Shown here: positions 1-10,789 of the stretch, piece by piece
Position numbering within the stretch: position 1 is the stretch's first letter
How the letters are laid out: every line of letters starts with the position of its first letter
Position numbers and translations under genes: made by a program
Source of the DNA: Notolepis coatsorum
Taxonomy: Eukaryota; Chordata; Actinopteri; Aulopiformes; Paralepididae
Reading direction: 5' to 3'
DNA: 64,000 nt
NCBI GenBank assembly: GCA_963971535.1
Contig: OZ020587.1
Location: 163,495,612-163,559,611, forward strand
The notes under the pieces: model-generated
What the model was told of the DNA's origin: nothing
Seen by the model: the letters and a program-made list of their open reading frames with translations, nothing else
The model's database searches: none

Positions 1-571
1 GCGGTAAATAGTATGGCCGCAGACTCAGTGCCAATAGTTCAATGTCGGGGGAACAGATACGTTCCTTAATGGTGATGTGCCCCGGGTGGCACCATTTGGA
101 GTTAACAAAGACAACAAGCCCTCCGCCTCTCCGCTTGCCGCTCTGTTTACTCCGGTCGGCGCGCACCACCGTGAAGCCCTCCTGTTCTATTGCACTGTCC
201 GGGATGTTCTCGTTCAGCCAGGATTCGGTGAAGCACAGTAGGCTTGCCTCCTTGTACTCACGCTGGTTGATCATCAGGGCTGAGAGCTCGTCGGTCTTGT
301 TGACCAGCGATTGCACGTTCCCCATGACGACAGCGGGCAGGTAAGGCTTGAATCTCCTGCTGTCCTTTATCCTGTCCTTCACGCTCGTGCCAGCTCGATT
401 TCCCCGTCTGCGAATCCTTATTTCAGCTGGTAGATTCCTCTGTGGTTCTGCAACTCTGTTTCGAAAGCAGAGGAGAGGCTCCCTCGGGTAAACCAGCCCG
501 CCGTTGTTGCTGTTGTTGTTGTTGTTGTCCTGCCGCGGGTAAACCAGCCCGCCGCCGGTGTTGTTGTCCAT
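1..571 (-). CDS. Non-LTR retrotransposon ORF start with APE endonuclease (runs off left edge)
   Basis: On the minus strand an uninterrupted frame of 190 codons starts at ATG 571-569 (MDNNTGGGLVYPR) and leaves the window at base 1. A basic segment (RIRRRGNRAGTSVKDRIK) is followed by MGNVQSLVNKTDEL, LLCFTESWLN and RRGGGLVVFVN. These are the first motifs of the AP-type endonuclease of teleost LINEs (N-V-x-S-L, F-T-E-x-W with the catalytic Glu, GGG). The N terminus is low-complexity (Asn run) and repeats GGLVYPR twice through a small tandem duplication. Clade (RTE/Rex3-like or other) is not certain. Confidence 0.75.
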   Translation of the reverse strand, partial: MDNNTGGGLVYPRQDNNNNNSNNGGLVYPREPLLCFRNRVAEPQRNLPAEIRIRRRGNRAGTSVKDRIKDSRRFKPYLPAVVMGNVQSLVNKTDELSALMINQREYKEASLLCFTESWLNENIPDSAIEQEGFTVVRADRSKQSGKRRGGGLVVFVNSKWCHPGHITIKERICSPDIELLALSLRPYYLP

Positions 572-840
572 TGTTCAGAGCTGTGCTCGACCGAACTTGC
601 CTAACTCAGCTAACTTCACAGAAGTTGTTACAAATGCCTTAACTTGGTCTAAAGCAACGCACAGTCACTTATACACCTATTAAGTAAGTATAATCACAAA
701 AAGAATAAGTAAGAAGTAGTAAACGGGATAAGAAGTAAAGGGGGTGGGAGCTGCTATGAAAAGGCTGCCACTCTCCTCGGCGCCAACTCCTCGGCGCCAA
801 ATCAATAATGAATGTCCATTCTCTGGTTACGCAGGAGGTA
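572..840 (-). other. Probable 5' leader of the left-edge LINE
   Basis: No ORF. Contains two adjacent copies of ttggcgccgagga (about 775-800) next to the BEL LTR remnant, and otherwise A+T-rich sequence leading to the LINE ATG at 571. It is most likely the untranslated leader of that element. Confidence 0.4.
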
Positions 841-1891
841 ATTATACGACCTGAATCTTAGGGAATTATATCTATGGTGCACTGGTGATATATAGCGGGA
901 GATACTGAAGGGTCCCCCCGGTTGTAAGCCAGCAGGGGTAGAGGATCTGTCGGTAGTAGAGAGTCTGGTCAACGATGACTAAGGAGACTCCAAGTACAGG
1001 AGACGGTGCAATAGTCTCTTGATCCACAGACGAATACAGCTGTTCTCCGTAGACTGTAGCTCCACAGTGAAGAAAGCTAGCCTGCCTCAGGCTCTCTGAG
1101 GCGCAGACTCGACGTGGCTCCTCACAGGGTAAATCCCACACATGTGTAGGCGTCGGCGATTCTCCGCTCCATAAATCACAGGACCAAAACAAATATAATC
1201 CAGCCGTAAATGGCTATGCAGTCGTCGGGTAGATTAATCCAGTGTACATGTCCACACGGTCCTCGTCTAGGTCTCCTCGGGTGAAAGCGCCATGAAAGCA
1301 GCCCAGCCTGGATAAGCACTCTAGCTGGTACGAGGAAGCGTTGGTGATGCTGGTCACTGTAGAACTTTAGCCGCACGATACACTATACACAAATAGACTA
1401 TTACTGACTTAATAGAAATATGTCGCACTCGACGGTATAGCGCCAAACTCTGACACTTCAGTTATTAATTCGCACGCGGTCTCAATGCTCTCTTTGGGGC
1501 CAAACAGGCCATACTTCACCGCACGGAGTATCGTGGGTGAGGCTTCAACTTATTGGTAACTCTACTTCTGTATTCACCTGCGCCATATTTATATGCACGG
1601 CGAACAATCTAGTGCCAACCTCATTTCTGTCTCGTATTCTTGGGCAAGGCCGGGCATGTACAGACATGTCTTGACGGTGGCTTTGAACCTGACTCTGGAG
1701 GCATGGCCCTGGCGCCTGTGGACCGCTGTCCAATAGGAGAATGAAATATTATGGTCTGTACTAGGCTAAAGGGATATTCCGTGTATATGTACAAGGAATA
1801 TACAAGGGATATCAAAACGATATACAAATACTATGCAATATATATCAATCAATAAATATATATATTCGGTTTAATCTGATCCTTTGTAACA
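841..1891 (-). repeat. BEL/Pao LTR, antisense, 3' end incomplete
   Basis: Read on the minus strand it starts TGTTACAAAGGATCAG at 1891 and parallels the LTR at 60041-61218 over most of its length. Shared blocks include ggaatatccctt, ctcctattggacagcg, gttggcactaga and the segment around ggcttacaaccgg. The similarity fades near 840, where the left-edge LINE begins. The LTR interrupts an L2-like LINE at CTACC (compare 12245-12255 with 1886-1896). Confidence 0.7.
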
Positions 1892-2340
1892 GGTAGTGTG
1901 TTCCATAACTTTGGTGCATAGTTAGCAAAGGCTGCATCCCCGATTTTCTTTAGACTGTGGCTTGGAACCTTCAATAGTAGATGATCGCAATGTTTATACT
2001 TTGTATATAAGGAGGAGGACCTTGAAATCAATTCTAAATGTTACCGGAAGCCAGTGTAGGTTATTTACTTGTAACTTTGGGTTTGATCCAAGGAGTAAGT
2101 TGGCCCATATTGCTCTGTAACATTTCTCTTTTTGTTATAGGACCGACTAGTAGGATTTCAGTTTTGCCCTCATTTAATTTTAGGAAGTTGTTCGTCATCC
2201 ATTTGTTTATTGCTAAGAGACAGGCGGAAATGGAGTTTATAGCTGTGTGATAATTTGGTTCAGCGGAGATGTACAATTGTGTGTAATCTGCGTAACTATG
2301 GAAACATACATTGTGCTTTCTAATGATGTCTCCTCAATGT
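1892..2340 (-). pseudogene. L2-like LINE reverse transcriptase remnant, internally deleted
   Basis: Minus-strand peptides YISAEPNYHTAINSISACLL and NEGKTEILLVGPITKREML, then HSLKKIGDAAFANYAPKLW, are nearly the same as in the + strand copy at 11090-12330. In this copy the two blocks are joined after WIKPKVTSK, so several hundred bases are missing between them. It is truncated downstream by the BEL LTR at 1891. Confidence 0.75.
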
Positions 2341-3060
2341 TCAATGCAATGTTCAATGCAAGTAAAGCACTTTAAACTTTAAGTATGACTAAATGCTTTC
2401 TTGACTATATATATAGTAACTGTTCCAAAATGCATAGATTTCTATGTATTTTAGGGGTTTGGGGGGCTAGCTCTTTTTAATATAAATGTCAGATTGTTTT
2501 ATTTATTTCATAGATTTCTATGCATTTCAGGAGTTTGGGGGGCTGGCTCCCCCAAATAATTAAATAACATAACCCTAACCTAACCCTAAAACCGAAATAA
2601 AGTTTAAAAAAAATAGTTACAAAATCCACCCATTTTCGCCCACAAACCGGCCAAAACCGGCCAAATCTTTTTCGCGCTCGCGCTACGCGCTCCCGCTTCA
2701 TCGTTTTTGGTGCCCTTCTGTGCCCTACTGAAGTGCTGGGTCTAGATACGCCCCTGCCAGAGTCCCTCACTACCTGGCTCATTGCCTGGCTGTTATTCTG
2801 CATCTGAGTGCCGTCTGCCATTCCATTCGCCGCCTCCGCTGTCAATCAGTTGTATCGCCTTGTCCCGCCTCCACCAATCACAAGCGGCAGCACGGCTCCA
2901 TTGTGTGTGTGTGATCCGCCGGCCCGTGAGAGAGAGAGTCAGATAGTTCTCCAACTCTGTGGCAGACAGTGAAATCCTGGTTGTTCCCCACCCATCTAGG
3001 TTATCTAACTATCGCGCCGCGCCGCCGCCACAACTAGAAACAATCGCCTGGCAAAAAAAT
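2341..3060 (+). other. Unassigned A+T-rich then G+C-rich stretch
   Basis: No gene seen. It holds two copies of a motif around atagatttctatg (2440 and 2510). A segment ending ggtctagatacgcccctg (about 2740-2758) resembles the end of a DNA transposon, but no partner end could be located. A microsatellite-like T run follows at 3068-3120. Confidence 0.3.
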
Positions 3061-3073
3061 AAAAAATAATAAT

Positions 3074-3107
<34 letters not shown>

Positions 3108-3284
3108 TATATATTTTTTTTAAAATCTGTTCAGGCCAGGCCACCGGGAAAACTCCCGGTGCTCCCGATGGCCAGTCCGGGCCTGACAATATGCACAATC
3201 ATTTAACAATATTTGATTTTACAGTGACTGAAAAGGTACAGACTGAAGCATAATGCTTATACATGCCTGTCCTATATTGAGTTA

Positions 3285-3425
3285 ATGAGTTAAGCAGAAC
3301 ATAGAGTTAAGCAGAACATAGAGTTAAGCAGAACATACAGAGTTAAGCAGAACATAGAGTTAAGCAGAACATAGAGTTAAGCAGAACATACAGAGTTAAG
3401 CAGAACATACAGAGTTAAGCAAAAA
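3285..3425 (+). repeat. Minisatellite, gagttaagcagaacata units
   Basis: About eight contiguous copies of a 17-19-base unit (gagttaagcagaacata, some with an extra ca). No coding potential. Confidence 0.85.
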
Positions 3426-3484
3426 AAGGCATATAAAATCATAACAATAAGACAACAAGACGAAGTAAAGAGCAAGGATCTGTG

Positions 3485-3655
3485 TCATCTCGTCTGTCTT
3501 GTGGTCTGTCTTGTGGTCTGTCTTGTGGTCTGTCTTGTGGTCTGTCTCATCTCGTCTGTCTCATCTCGTCTGTGTCTTGTGGTCTGTCTCATCTCGTCTG
3601 TGTCTTGTGGTCTGTCTTGTGGTCTGTCTCATCTCGTCTGTGTCTTGTGGTCTTC
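3485..3655 (+). repeat. 12-bp minisatellite abutting exon 1 acceptor
   Basis: Interleaved units gtcttgtggtct and gtctcatctcgt run up to the pyrimidine tract of the acceptor at 3664. The translated CGLS/WSVL frames here are repeats, not coding. Confidence 0.8.
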
Positions 3656-3664
3656 CCCCCTCAG

Positions 3665-3787
3665 TGGACGTGGAATGTGACTCTCAGTTCCGGTTCCGGT
3701 GTGACAACAACCGCTGCATCTACCGCCACGAGCTCTGCAACTCACTGGACGACTGTGGAGACGGTTCTGATGAGAGACAGGACAACT
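3665..3787 (+). CDS. lrp2: lrp2 exon 1 of window: LDL-receptor class A module
   Basis: Encodes one LDLa module (41 codons, phase 1 to 1) starting VDVECDSQF. Six cysteines are spaced as in the family, the last one completed by the next exon. The acidic calcium box DDCGDGSDE is intact. The acceptor follows a pyrimidine run (tcttccccccctcag); the donor is gtgagt. In megalin these modules bind basic ligands through the calcium-coordinated acidic loop. A 12-bp minisatellite abuts the acceptor directly upstream. Confidence 0.9.
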
Positions 3788-3839
3788 GTGAGTACGACAC
3801 AGCAGAGGAGGATGTGTATGAGTATATGATGGTATAGAT

Positions 3840-5023
3840 CAGTGTTTCTCAACTGGTGGGTCGCGACCCAAAAGTGGGTCGCGGGGCCATTTTGAGTGGG
3901 TCGCGGAAGTGTGAATTTTTTTTTTTTTTTTTTTGTACTTTTTTTAACTTTTTTTTTTCTCACTACCTATCTTTGTGAAAGTGGCTTCTCAGCTCTGGTC
4001 CAGCTGAAGACAAAGCGGAGGAACAGATTGGACATTGAGCATGACCTCAGAGTTGCTTTGTCTACCATCACCCCAGACTTTGAGACTCTTGTCAGGAGCA
4101 AACATCATCCCCAGTTATCCCATTAGTTCCCTGCATGTTAAGCTAAGAAGTCTGCTAAGAGGATATATTATTTATTATTATTTTATTTCATTGTGTTTTT
4201 AGCCCTTAGTTGCACTTTTGTTGCAACCCCAGTTATCCCATTAGTTCCCCCAAACGTAGGTCTGTTATGTTAAGCTAAGAAATCTGCTAAGAAGCATATT
4301 ATTTATTATTATTTTATTTCATTTGGTTTTAGCCCTAGTTGCACTTTTGTTGCAACCTCAGTTATCCCATTAGTTCCCCCAAATTTAGGTCTGTTATGTT
4401 AAGCTAAGAAATCTGCTAAGAAGCATATTATTTATTATTCTTTTATTTCATTGTGTTTTTAGCCCTTAGTTGCACTTTTGTTGCAACCCCAGTTATCCCA
4501 TTAGTTCCCCCAAACGTAGGTCTGTTATGTTAAGCTAAGAAATCTGCTAAGAAGCATATTATTTATTATTATTTTATTTCATTTGGTTTTAGCCCTAGTT
4601 GCACTTTTGTTGCAACCTCAGTTATCCCATTAGTTCCCCCAAATTTAGGTCTGTTATGTTAAGCTAAGAAATCTGCTAAGAAGCATATTATTTATTATTA
4701 TTTCATTTCATTTGGTTTTAGCCCTAGTTGCACTTTTGTTGCAACCTCAGTTATCCCATTAGTTCCCCCAAATTTAGGTCTGTTATGTTAAGCTAAGAAA
4801 TCTGCTAAGAAGCATATATTATTTATTATTCTTTTATTTCATTGGGTTTTTAGCAATAGTTGCACTTTTGTTGCACTTTTTTGTGTTTATTTCATGTTTT
4901 GAAAGATTGCGTATTACTGCAATTTTTTTTTTACATAAATCATAGTGGTTAAAAATTTTGGGTCGCGACTTAATGACTAAGGAAAATGTTGGGTCCCGAG
5001 GCTAGACCAGTTGAGAACCACTG
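3840..5023 (+). mobile_element. Non-autonomous hAT transposon with 8-bp duplication
   Basis: Starts CAGTGTTTCTCAACTGG and ends CCAGTTGAGAACCACTG, inverted termini typical of hAT (Charlie-like) elements, with further inner matches around gggtcgcgac. It is flanked by an exact 8-bp duplication GTATAGAT (3832-3839 and 5024-5031). It contains a fragment of transposase and about six tandem units of roughly 140 bases (ttatcccattagttcccc ... ttgcacttttgttgcaac). Confidence 0.9.
3957..4126 (+). pseudogene. hAT transposase C-terminal dimerisation domain fragment
   Basis: Frame reads TTYLCESGFSALVQLKTKRR and then NRLDIEHDLRVALS before a stop at 4124. This is the conserved C-terminal hATC motif of ZBED/SCAND3-type transposases (CESGFS...K...R..L...LR.AL). 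Only this last about 55 residues remain. It lies inside the TIR-bounded element and is preceded by a T run. It is a relic of the autonomous parent. Confidence 0.85.
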
Positions 5024-5164
5024 GTATAGATGACACTGAGAGACACTCAGGAGGATGTGTACTCTCTAACCTCTATAGCCTCTATAACATCTCTATAACC
5101 TCTCTATAGCCACTACTGAATGACTGACACAGGTCTCTTGAACTGTACTTGCCTCCTGTCTCAG

Positions 5165-5293
5165 GCGTGACCCCCACCCATGGGCCCTGTACGGACGATG
5201 AGTTTAAGTGCGGCAGTGGTCAGTGTATACCCCTGCAGTACGCCTGTGACGACTACGATGACTGCGGGGACCAGTCCGATGAGCTGGGCTGCC
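5165..5293 (+). CDS. lrp2: lrp2 exon 2 of window: LDL-receptor class A module
   Basis: Encodes the next LDLa module (43 codons, phase 1 to 1), with the six cysteines and the calcium box DDCGDQSDE. Its first two bases complete the last cysteine of the previous module. It is followed by EGF exons, as at the end of the last LDLa cluster of megalin, so it is probably the final LDLa of the receptor. The donor gtaagt is followed at once by a 9-bp accaccagt repeat. Confidence 0.9.
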
Positions 5294-5297
5294 GTAA

Positions 5298-5368
5298 GTA
5301 CAGTACCACCAGTACCACCAGTAGCACCAGTACCACCAATATCACCAGTTACCACCAGTACCACTGAG
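5298..5368 (+). repeat. 9-bp minisatellite (accaccagt)n at exon 2 donor
   Basis: Seven or so copies of a 9-base unit start five bases after the exon 2 border. Confidence 0.8.
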
Positions 5369-5692
5369 TGGTATTTAGTTCTGCCCCTTCTAACCCACTC
5401 AGTACTACATTCCCTACTCTAAGCTCCATATAACTCTGTATGATAGCATGTAATAATGCTGTATATACCGTGTATATATATATTCTTACTAGGAATGCTC
5501 GATGTTGGCTTTTTCACCTATACCGATATTGTCCAACTCTTAATTTCCGATACCGATATCAACCGTAGGCCTATACCGTATATATATATTATATTCTTAC
5601 TGTATATATATCTATCCACATCTGTCTATACATACCTGCATATAATCCTTTTTACATATATGTAGATACTATATCTATATCTGTGTATATCC

Positions 5693-6639
5693 CAGTGGCG
5701 GCTCGCCACTAGGGGCGCTCGGGCGCCGCCCCCCCTGGTTAACCCTGGTTAAAAGAGAGAAGAATAAGAAATATTTTTGTTTTTGTTTTTTGTTTTATAG
5801 CCCTATAAATAATATAAACATGTTTAAAATGAATAATATTTACTCATTTTAAGTATGTTTGTGTTTCCAATGCACAATATAACGTTAATATATCAAATAT
5901 AAATAATCGTTTTCCTGAACAGGAAGTGACTCACTGTCTGATAGAGAATATGTTCCGTTACCGTAGCCGCATTTCTCCTAGCCGCATTTCTCTCGGGCTA
6001 GACGCAATAGCGCTTTGAGTGCGCGTGCACGCCGTGCACTGTTTCATCGCTGTATCCGTCGCAGCCAATCAGTGCGTAACGCGCTGTGCGTTGAAATATG
6101 ATGTATTATGATGGAACACGGGCGCGTTTTGAAGCGGTCTAAGCAGCAGCGTCTATAATTACGTAGCCGCATTTCTCGGAGACACTCTCTGATTGGCCGA
6201 CTTCAGTTTTTTTTCGTAGCCGCATTTCGCGGAGACGCTCTCTCTGATTGGCCAACGCCAGTTTCTGGTTAGTTACAGTAGATAGTCTCTATGCTAGCTG
6301 TTGTGTTGTTGTGATGCAGTTATTTGTCTTAGAGCGTGACGGCAAGTTATTTCGACGGTTAAGCTTAGGCACTCTTTCAAAGTTGGTTAAGGTTAGAGTT
6401 TGTCTTAGAGCAGGGCGATAGGAACGCCAGGTAGTTTGCAGGCTGTTCGACGCGGAAATGGGCAAAGACACAGCTCTTCACTCACACAGAAGCTATATAT
6501 GGATGCAGTGTGTGGACATGCATGGACATCAACACAGTCTGGACACTGGAGTGGATATACTTTATCAAGCCCTTCTGCCTGCTGGACCACTGTGCGTTTC
6601 AACTTAACAACAAGGTAGAGTTGCGATATCTCTCTCTCT

Positions 6640-6729
<90 letters not shown>

Positions 6730-6924
6730 CTCTCTCACTCTCTCTCTCACTCTCTCTCTGATTGTGTAGGGCATATTGGCTGCATTTGAGTGACTGTGAT
6801 CATATATTGATTGATGGCAATGGTGATAGTTGTACCTAATTAAATAATTGCCAATGCGTGGTACATGTTTGCAAAATGTTTGGTATAGCGCCCCCCATGG
6901 AGAAGAATGTACGGGCCGCCACTG
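5693..6924 (+). mobile_element. Non-autonomous hAT transposon (CAGTGGCGG ends)
   Basis: Ends are CAGTGGCGGCTCGCC and, inverted, CAGTGGCGGCCCGTAC. The flanks are an exact 8-bp duplication GTATATCC (5685-5692 and 6925-6932). No transposase frame. It carries a (CT)n tract at 6626-6760. Around 6340-6410 a block (ggttaagcttaggc ... ttggttaaggttagag) also occurs inverted in the MITE at 7978-8197. Confidence 0.88.
6626..6760 (+). repeat. (CT)n microsatellite
   Basis: About 135 bases of nearly pure tctc with a few cgct interruptions, inside the hAT element. The Leu/Ser reading frames across it are meaningless. Confidence 0.95.
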
Positions 6925-7210
6925 GTATATCCCTTACCTACTCTTACTAGTTACACTGCTGGCCGAGTATGACTTACTACCATAGTGTCTTTATACCTGT
7001 ATCACTGTACATATTAATAATACAACTCTGTACATACATCTGATTAGCACTATTACTCAGTAGTACTCGGTAGCTTTACTGCTACATTTGCACTCTGGTT
7101 GGATGCCAAACTTATTTCCGTTGTATTGTACTTGTGCTGCATGATGACAACACATTTGAATCTAATCTAATCTAATTAATGTAATGTATATTGTGATGTG
7201 CTTCCCTCAG

Positions 7211-7342
7211 ACCACGGCAGTGGGCGCTCCTGCTCTGAGAACATCTGCGAACACAACTGCACGGACCTGACGGAAGGGGGCTTCCTCTGCTCCTGCAGGC
7301 CCGGCTACCAGCCCAGAGAGACGGACCGGAACATGTGTGACG
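7211..7342 (+). CDS. lrp2: lrp2 exon 3 of window: EGF-like module
   Basis: A 44-codon exon (phase 1 to 1) encoding an EGF-like module with six cysteines. The pattern SCSENICEHNC then FLCSCRPGYQP is typical of the first EGF after an LDLa cluster in LRP proteins. Acceptor cttccctcag, donor gtacga. It directly precedes a calcium-binding EGF, the usual EGF pair before a YWTD propeller. Confidence 0.9.
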
Positions 7343-7432
7343 GTACGAGACGCAGCAGCCGATTGGTTCTGTTGTCGTCGGGCGGTTTAGTCTTCGTTTG
7401 GGCCAACCCTCCTCTTTGTCATCAAGATGAGA

Positions 7433-7605
7433 TAAGATGAGATGAGATGAGATGAGATGAGATAAGATACGATTAGATAAGATAAGATACGATCAGATAA
7501 GATGAGATAAGATAAGATGAGATAAGATACTATATTCCTTTATTGATCCCCTTGGGGAAATTCGGGCGTCATAGCAGCATGGGGGAGGGGGGAGGGGAGG
7601 TACAG
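7433..7605 (-). repeat. (GATAA/GATGA)n tract and antisense retroposon tail
   Basis: A run of gagat/agata units (7433-7530) is followed by ttccTTTATTGATCCCCttggggaaatt, the reverse of a common teleost retroposon 3' tail. The exact family is not certain. Bases 7606-7970 show nothing else recognisable. Confidence 0.5.
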
Positions 7606-7977
7606 GAATGGGCAGGGTAATAGTAGAAAGACATAAATAATAGGCAATCAAATTTGATCTGAATATAAAAATATGAGAACGAATAAACAGTGTAAACAAT
7701 ATAATTAACTCTGAATATAAAGATATGAGAAAGATAAACAGAGTAAACTGCCTGTTATAGTAGTAGGTTATGACATAACAGTAATTATGACAGGACAGCT
7801 GTTTCAATCACAAATCATCATGTGGCACCGTTCATGTTTCTACACTAAAAGACGCATTAGGAACTGGAGAGACTACTGTAAGGCAATGCGTCAGCTACTG
7901 TAGCTAACGACGTTAACGTTGGCAAAGTATGTTAGCCTAGCTCTTATCAACGCCAGCGACGTACATCAGCCGGGAGC

Positions 7978-8197
7978 ATGTCTATGTTCCCCGGGTCCTA
8001 TGTTCCCCGGTAGCGATAGATAGTCAGACCACCAGCCCTGATTCCAAACTCTAACCTTAACCAACTCCGAAAGAGGGCCTAAGCTTAACCAGTTCGAAAC
8101 AAGGTGGACATTAATAATTAATAAAATAATAAAAATGTATAAAATGTTCAATCAATCAATCAATCGGGGAACATAGGACCCGGGGAACATAGGGATG
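7978..8197. mobile_element. MITE with GGGGAACATAGG-type inverted ends
   Basis: Two arms of about 30 bases, around 7980-8012 (tgttccccgggtcctatg) and 8164-8195, are inverted copies of each other with only small differences, 150 bases apart. Each arm itself contains the unit twice. The inside shares a block with the hAT at 5693. A clear target duplication was not identified. Confidence 0.65.
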
Positions 8198-8467
8198 ACC
8201 CCCATCAGCCAAGCTAGCGGTACGCAACGTTGTCAGAACTCCAAAACACACATAGGTAGTAAAGTATCGCTGGGGGCCATAGTTGAAATGATGTAACCAC
8301 ACACGGGTCGCCTGGTTAGCGTTGAGTCTCTGCAGACGGACCGGCATACAGGGAAGCCACATCGCTATTAGACTCTGTGTTATGTCCTGTACTTACAGTG
8401 CTTCACCTGAACGCTGTCCACCACAGTCTCATGTGTGTCTCTGTCCTCTGTGTGTGTGTGAAAACAG

Positions 8468-8599
8468 ACGTGAATGAGTGCGAGCTGTACGGGACGTGTC
8501 CTCAGGAGTGCAGGAACACCAAGGGAAGCTACGAGTGTTTCTGCGCGCAGGGCTTCATCTCCGTCGGGGAGGGTCACGGCATGGAGTGCGCTGCCCAGG
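8468..8599 (+). CDS. lrp2: lrp2 exon 4 of window: calcium-binding EGF module
   Basis: A 44-codon exon (phase 1 to 1). It begins with the calcium-binding EGF signature DVNEC, the aspartate codon being split by the intron, and has six cysteines with the consensus [10 protein letters not shown]. It is the second EGF of the pair that introduces the last beta-propeller. Acceptor aaaacag, donor gtaaga. Confidence 0.9.
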
Positions 8600-8764
8600 G
8601 TAAGAGTTCACACGCGCACTCATAACCAACTCTACTTCTTCAAAAGTAATTTTTATTGGATTTTCACAAGTAATACTGTAATGCAGTAGCACTGTGTTAC
8701 AACCTAGGTGGTCAATAACCCCCCCACCTCCCCAAGTGCTATTATAAATAAGAGAAGCTAGTTC

Positions 8765-9431
8765 CACTAGAAGCTACATTTCAGACTGCCCAAAACAAAT
8801 TGATTAGAGTAGTGTTAAAGCTTCCTACCCGCACTCACCTGGATGTAGCCATATTTAATCAACTTAATTGGCTCCCAGTGGAAAAACGGGTTATTCAAAT
8901 CAAGTTGGGCCTTACCCATAAAATAATGTATAATAGGGTCCCCTCATATCTCTCAAATTATTTTATGTGCTTTAGGGACACCCACTCCTATGCAACGAGG
9001 GGCAGTTTAACTGATATCAAACTGTGCATTTTCAGTAGCTCAATGGGGAAAAATACCTTTCGGTACTCTGCAGACTATGAGTGGAACAAACTGCCAGTGT
9101 CCATAAAGATTATTGTCTCAGAAGCAATTTTTTAAAAAGAGATGAAGAAATGGCTTAGTCGCGTAGGATGATGATATATGGGGGTGTGCTGTGTTTGTTT
9201 GTGTTATTGCATTTATTTTGTATTGTATTTATATGTCTTATTTGTGCATGGTGGATAGGCTACTAGTCATCCTGTCCATTGTCCATTGTGAGGACCACAA
9301 TGGAAATAAACCGTAAGGTTTTATTGTGTTTTAATCCTTGACGATTTTAGATTATATGTGATGGCTGTACATGTGTGTACCGGTATTGTATGTAATTTTG
9401 ATTGTCAAATAAATTCAATCAATCAATCAAT
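8765..9431 (+). pseudogene. 5'-truncated LINE, RT C-terminal end and 3' tail
   Basis: The frame to 9135 reads RVVLKLPTRTHLDVAIFNQL and LNWLPVEKRVIQIKLGL, then YATRG and WNKLPVSI. The same C-terminal layout (TRTHL, LxWLxVxxRV, Y.RG, WNALP) is seen in the LINE at 38.9-41.9 kb. An untranslated tail follows and ends in (CAAT)n at 9413-9431, a LINE-type 3' repeat. The 5' part is missing. Confidence 0.75.
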
Positions 9432-9825
9432 CCACACCCCAATCATTTCCATACTGCTACAGGAGAAACAAGAGATCTGTCGCCACTTTGTCCTTCAACT
9501 AAAGTGCATGAACTGGGGGGAAAAACTCTTTGGAGGCCGATGGATGTTCTAAAAATAACGCTATTTATAGACCTGTTCGCTGTCCACGTCAGACTCGGTG
9601 ACCGCGTGCATTACGGGGGCAGAAAGGAACGTACATCCTGGTCAGAACAACGGGGCAGACTACAATATATTTGCATTTGTTAGCCATGCTAGCGATCTAA
9701 ACAATCAATCCATGCCAAAGCTAGATATGTAAAAGGTGAAAGACTCACACTCACAGCCATGCTGATTTGGTTAAATGACATCCAGCTGTTTTCGTTTGAA
9801 ACCACTTTTAGTCAGGGGAGTGCCA

Positions 9826-10258
9826 TGGTTTCTCCATAGAGCCCAATTTAGTCGTTATGCCAATTCCCTTCCTGGTTGTTGTGCGCATTGCCCCACTGTC
9901 GCCCTGGGGAGGGTGTAGAACTACCACATGCCTCCTCCGATACATGTGGTGTCACCAGCCGCTTCTTTTCACCTGACAGCGAGGAGTTTCACTGGGGGAA
10001 CATAACGCGCACGGAGGTTCATGCTATTTCCCCCAGATCCCCTCCCTGCTGAACAGGCGCCCGACCGACCAGTAGGAGTCGCTGTTTGCAACGACCATCA
10101 CTCATACCCCACCAGCTTCCCACCCGCTAACACTGACAATTGTGTTAGTCGGGACGACTGACCAAGCCGGAGGTACCGCTGACAGCTGGATTCGATCCCA
10201 GAGTCTCTGCGGTGGTAGGCGAGTGCTTAGTCCACTGCGCTACCCAGCCGCACCGCCC
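9826..10258 (-). mobile_element. tRNA-derived SINE, antisense
   Basis: On the minus strand it begins near 10258 with a tRNA-like head: A box TAGCGCAGTGG, B box GGATCGAATCC. A body shared with the SINE at 27060 follows (gtgaaaagaagcgg, gacgactcc-like blocks, caaccaggaaggg, aattggcat). It is not a functional tRNA because the stems do not close. Confidence 0.75.
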
Positions 10259-10481
10259 GTTGTATTCTTTTAGTGCAGCAGCTTGCGCAGGTCCGGGGCA
10301 ATTTAGTCACGTGACTCAGTTGGTGTTGCTGATTGGCTCGAACGCGGTATCTTTTTAAACAGCGAACAGTTCTATACTTTCATACATTGAGCTACACAAT
10401 AAATGATAATAATAATAACCATAGTGAAGTGAAAACACAGCTCATTTAGCTGGAAGACGTATAGTTTTAGTCAGAGGAAGT

Positions 10482-10483
<2 letters not shown>

Positions 10484-10568
<85 letters not shown>

Positions 10569-10590
10569 TCTCCCCCTCCCCCTCTCTATA
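10484..10590 (+). repeat. (CT)n tract at exon 5 acceptor
   Basis: Around 80 pure CT bases, then C-rich sequence, ending one step before the cag acceptor at 10593. It doubles as a pyrimidine tract. Confidence 0.95.
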
Positions 10591-10593
10591 CAG

Positions 10594-10737
10594 GAAACCC
10601 ACCAGTGTTGCTGCTCCCAGACAACGTTCGTATCCGTCGCTTCAACCTGTCGTCAGAACAATACTCCGACTACGTGGACGACGCCCAACACATCCAGGCG
10701 CTGGACTACCTGTGGGACCCTGAGGGAGTAGGACTCA
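10594..10737 (+). CDS. lrp2: lrp2 exon 5 of window: start of YWTD propeller
   Basis: A 48-codon exon (phase 1 to 1). The peptide begins [19 protein letters not shown], the usual entry strand of an LRP propeller (a hydrophobic LLLP then an IRRF-like strand), and ends [14 protein letters not shown]. It leads into the first YW repeat of exon 6. The acceptor follows an approximately 100-base (CT)n tract that acts as a very long pyrimidine tract. Confidence 0.88.
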
Positions 10738-10789
10738 GTAAGATTAACTGCTCTTACAAAAATAATTAGTGACCTCAGAATAAAATGCA

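Noticed and set aside
42..344. 100-codon plus-strand frame at the left edge
   Set aside because: Shadow of the LINE endonuclease frame on the minus strand, which has clear motifs.
2570..2592. Telomere-like cctaaccctaa (also near 44690, 48727, 54503)
   Set aside because: Only two or three imperfect units; the latter three belong to an L2-type LINE tail region.
10180..10258. tRNA gene candidate (A and B boxes)
   Set aside because: It is the head of a SINE: acceptor and anticodon stems do not pair and the SINE body follows. The same applies to 14030-14085, 14474-14545 and 27060-27140.
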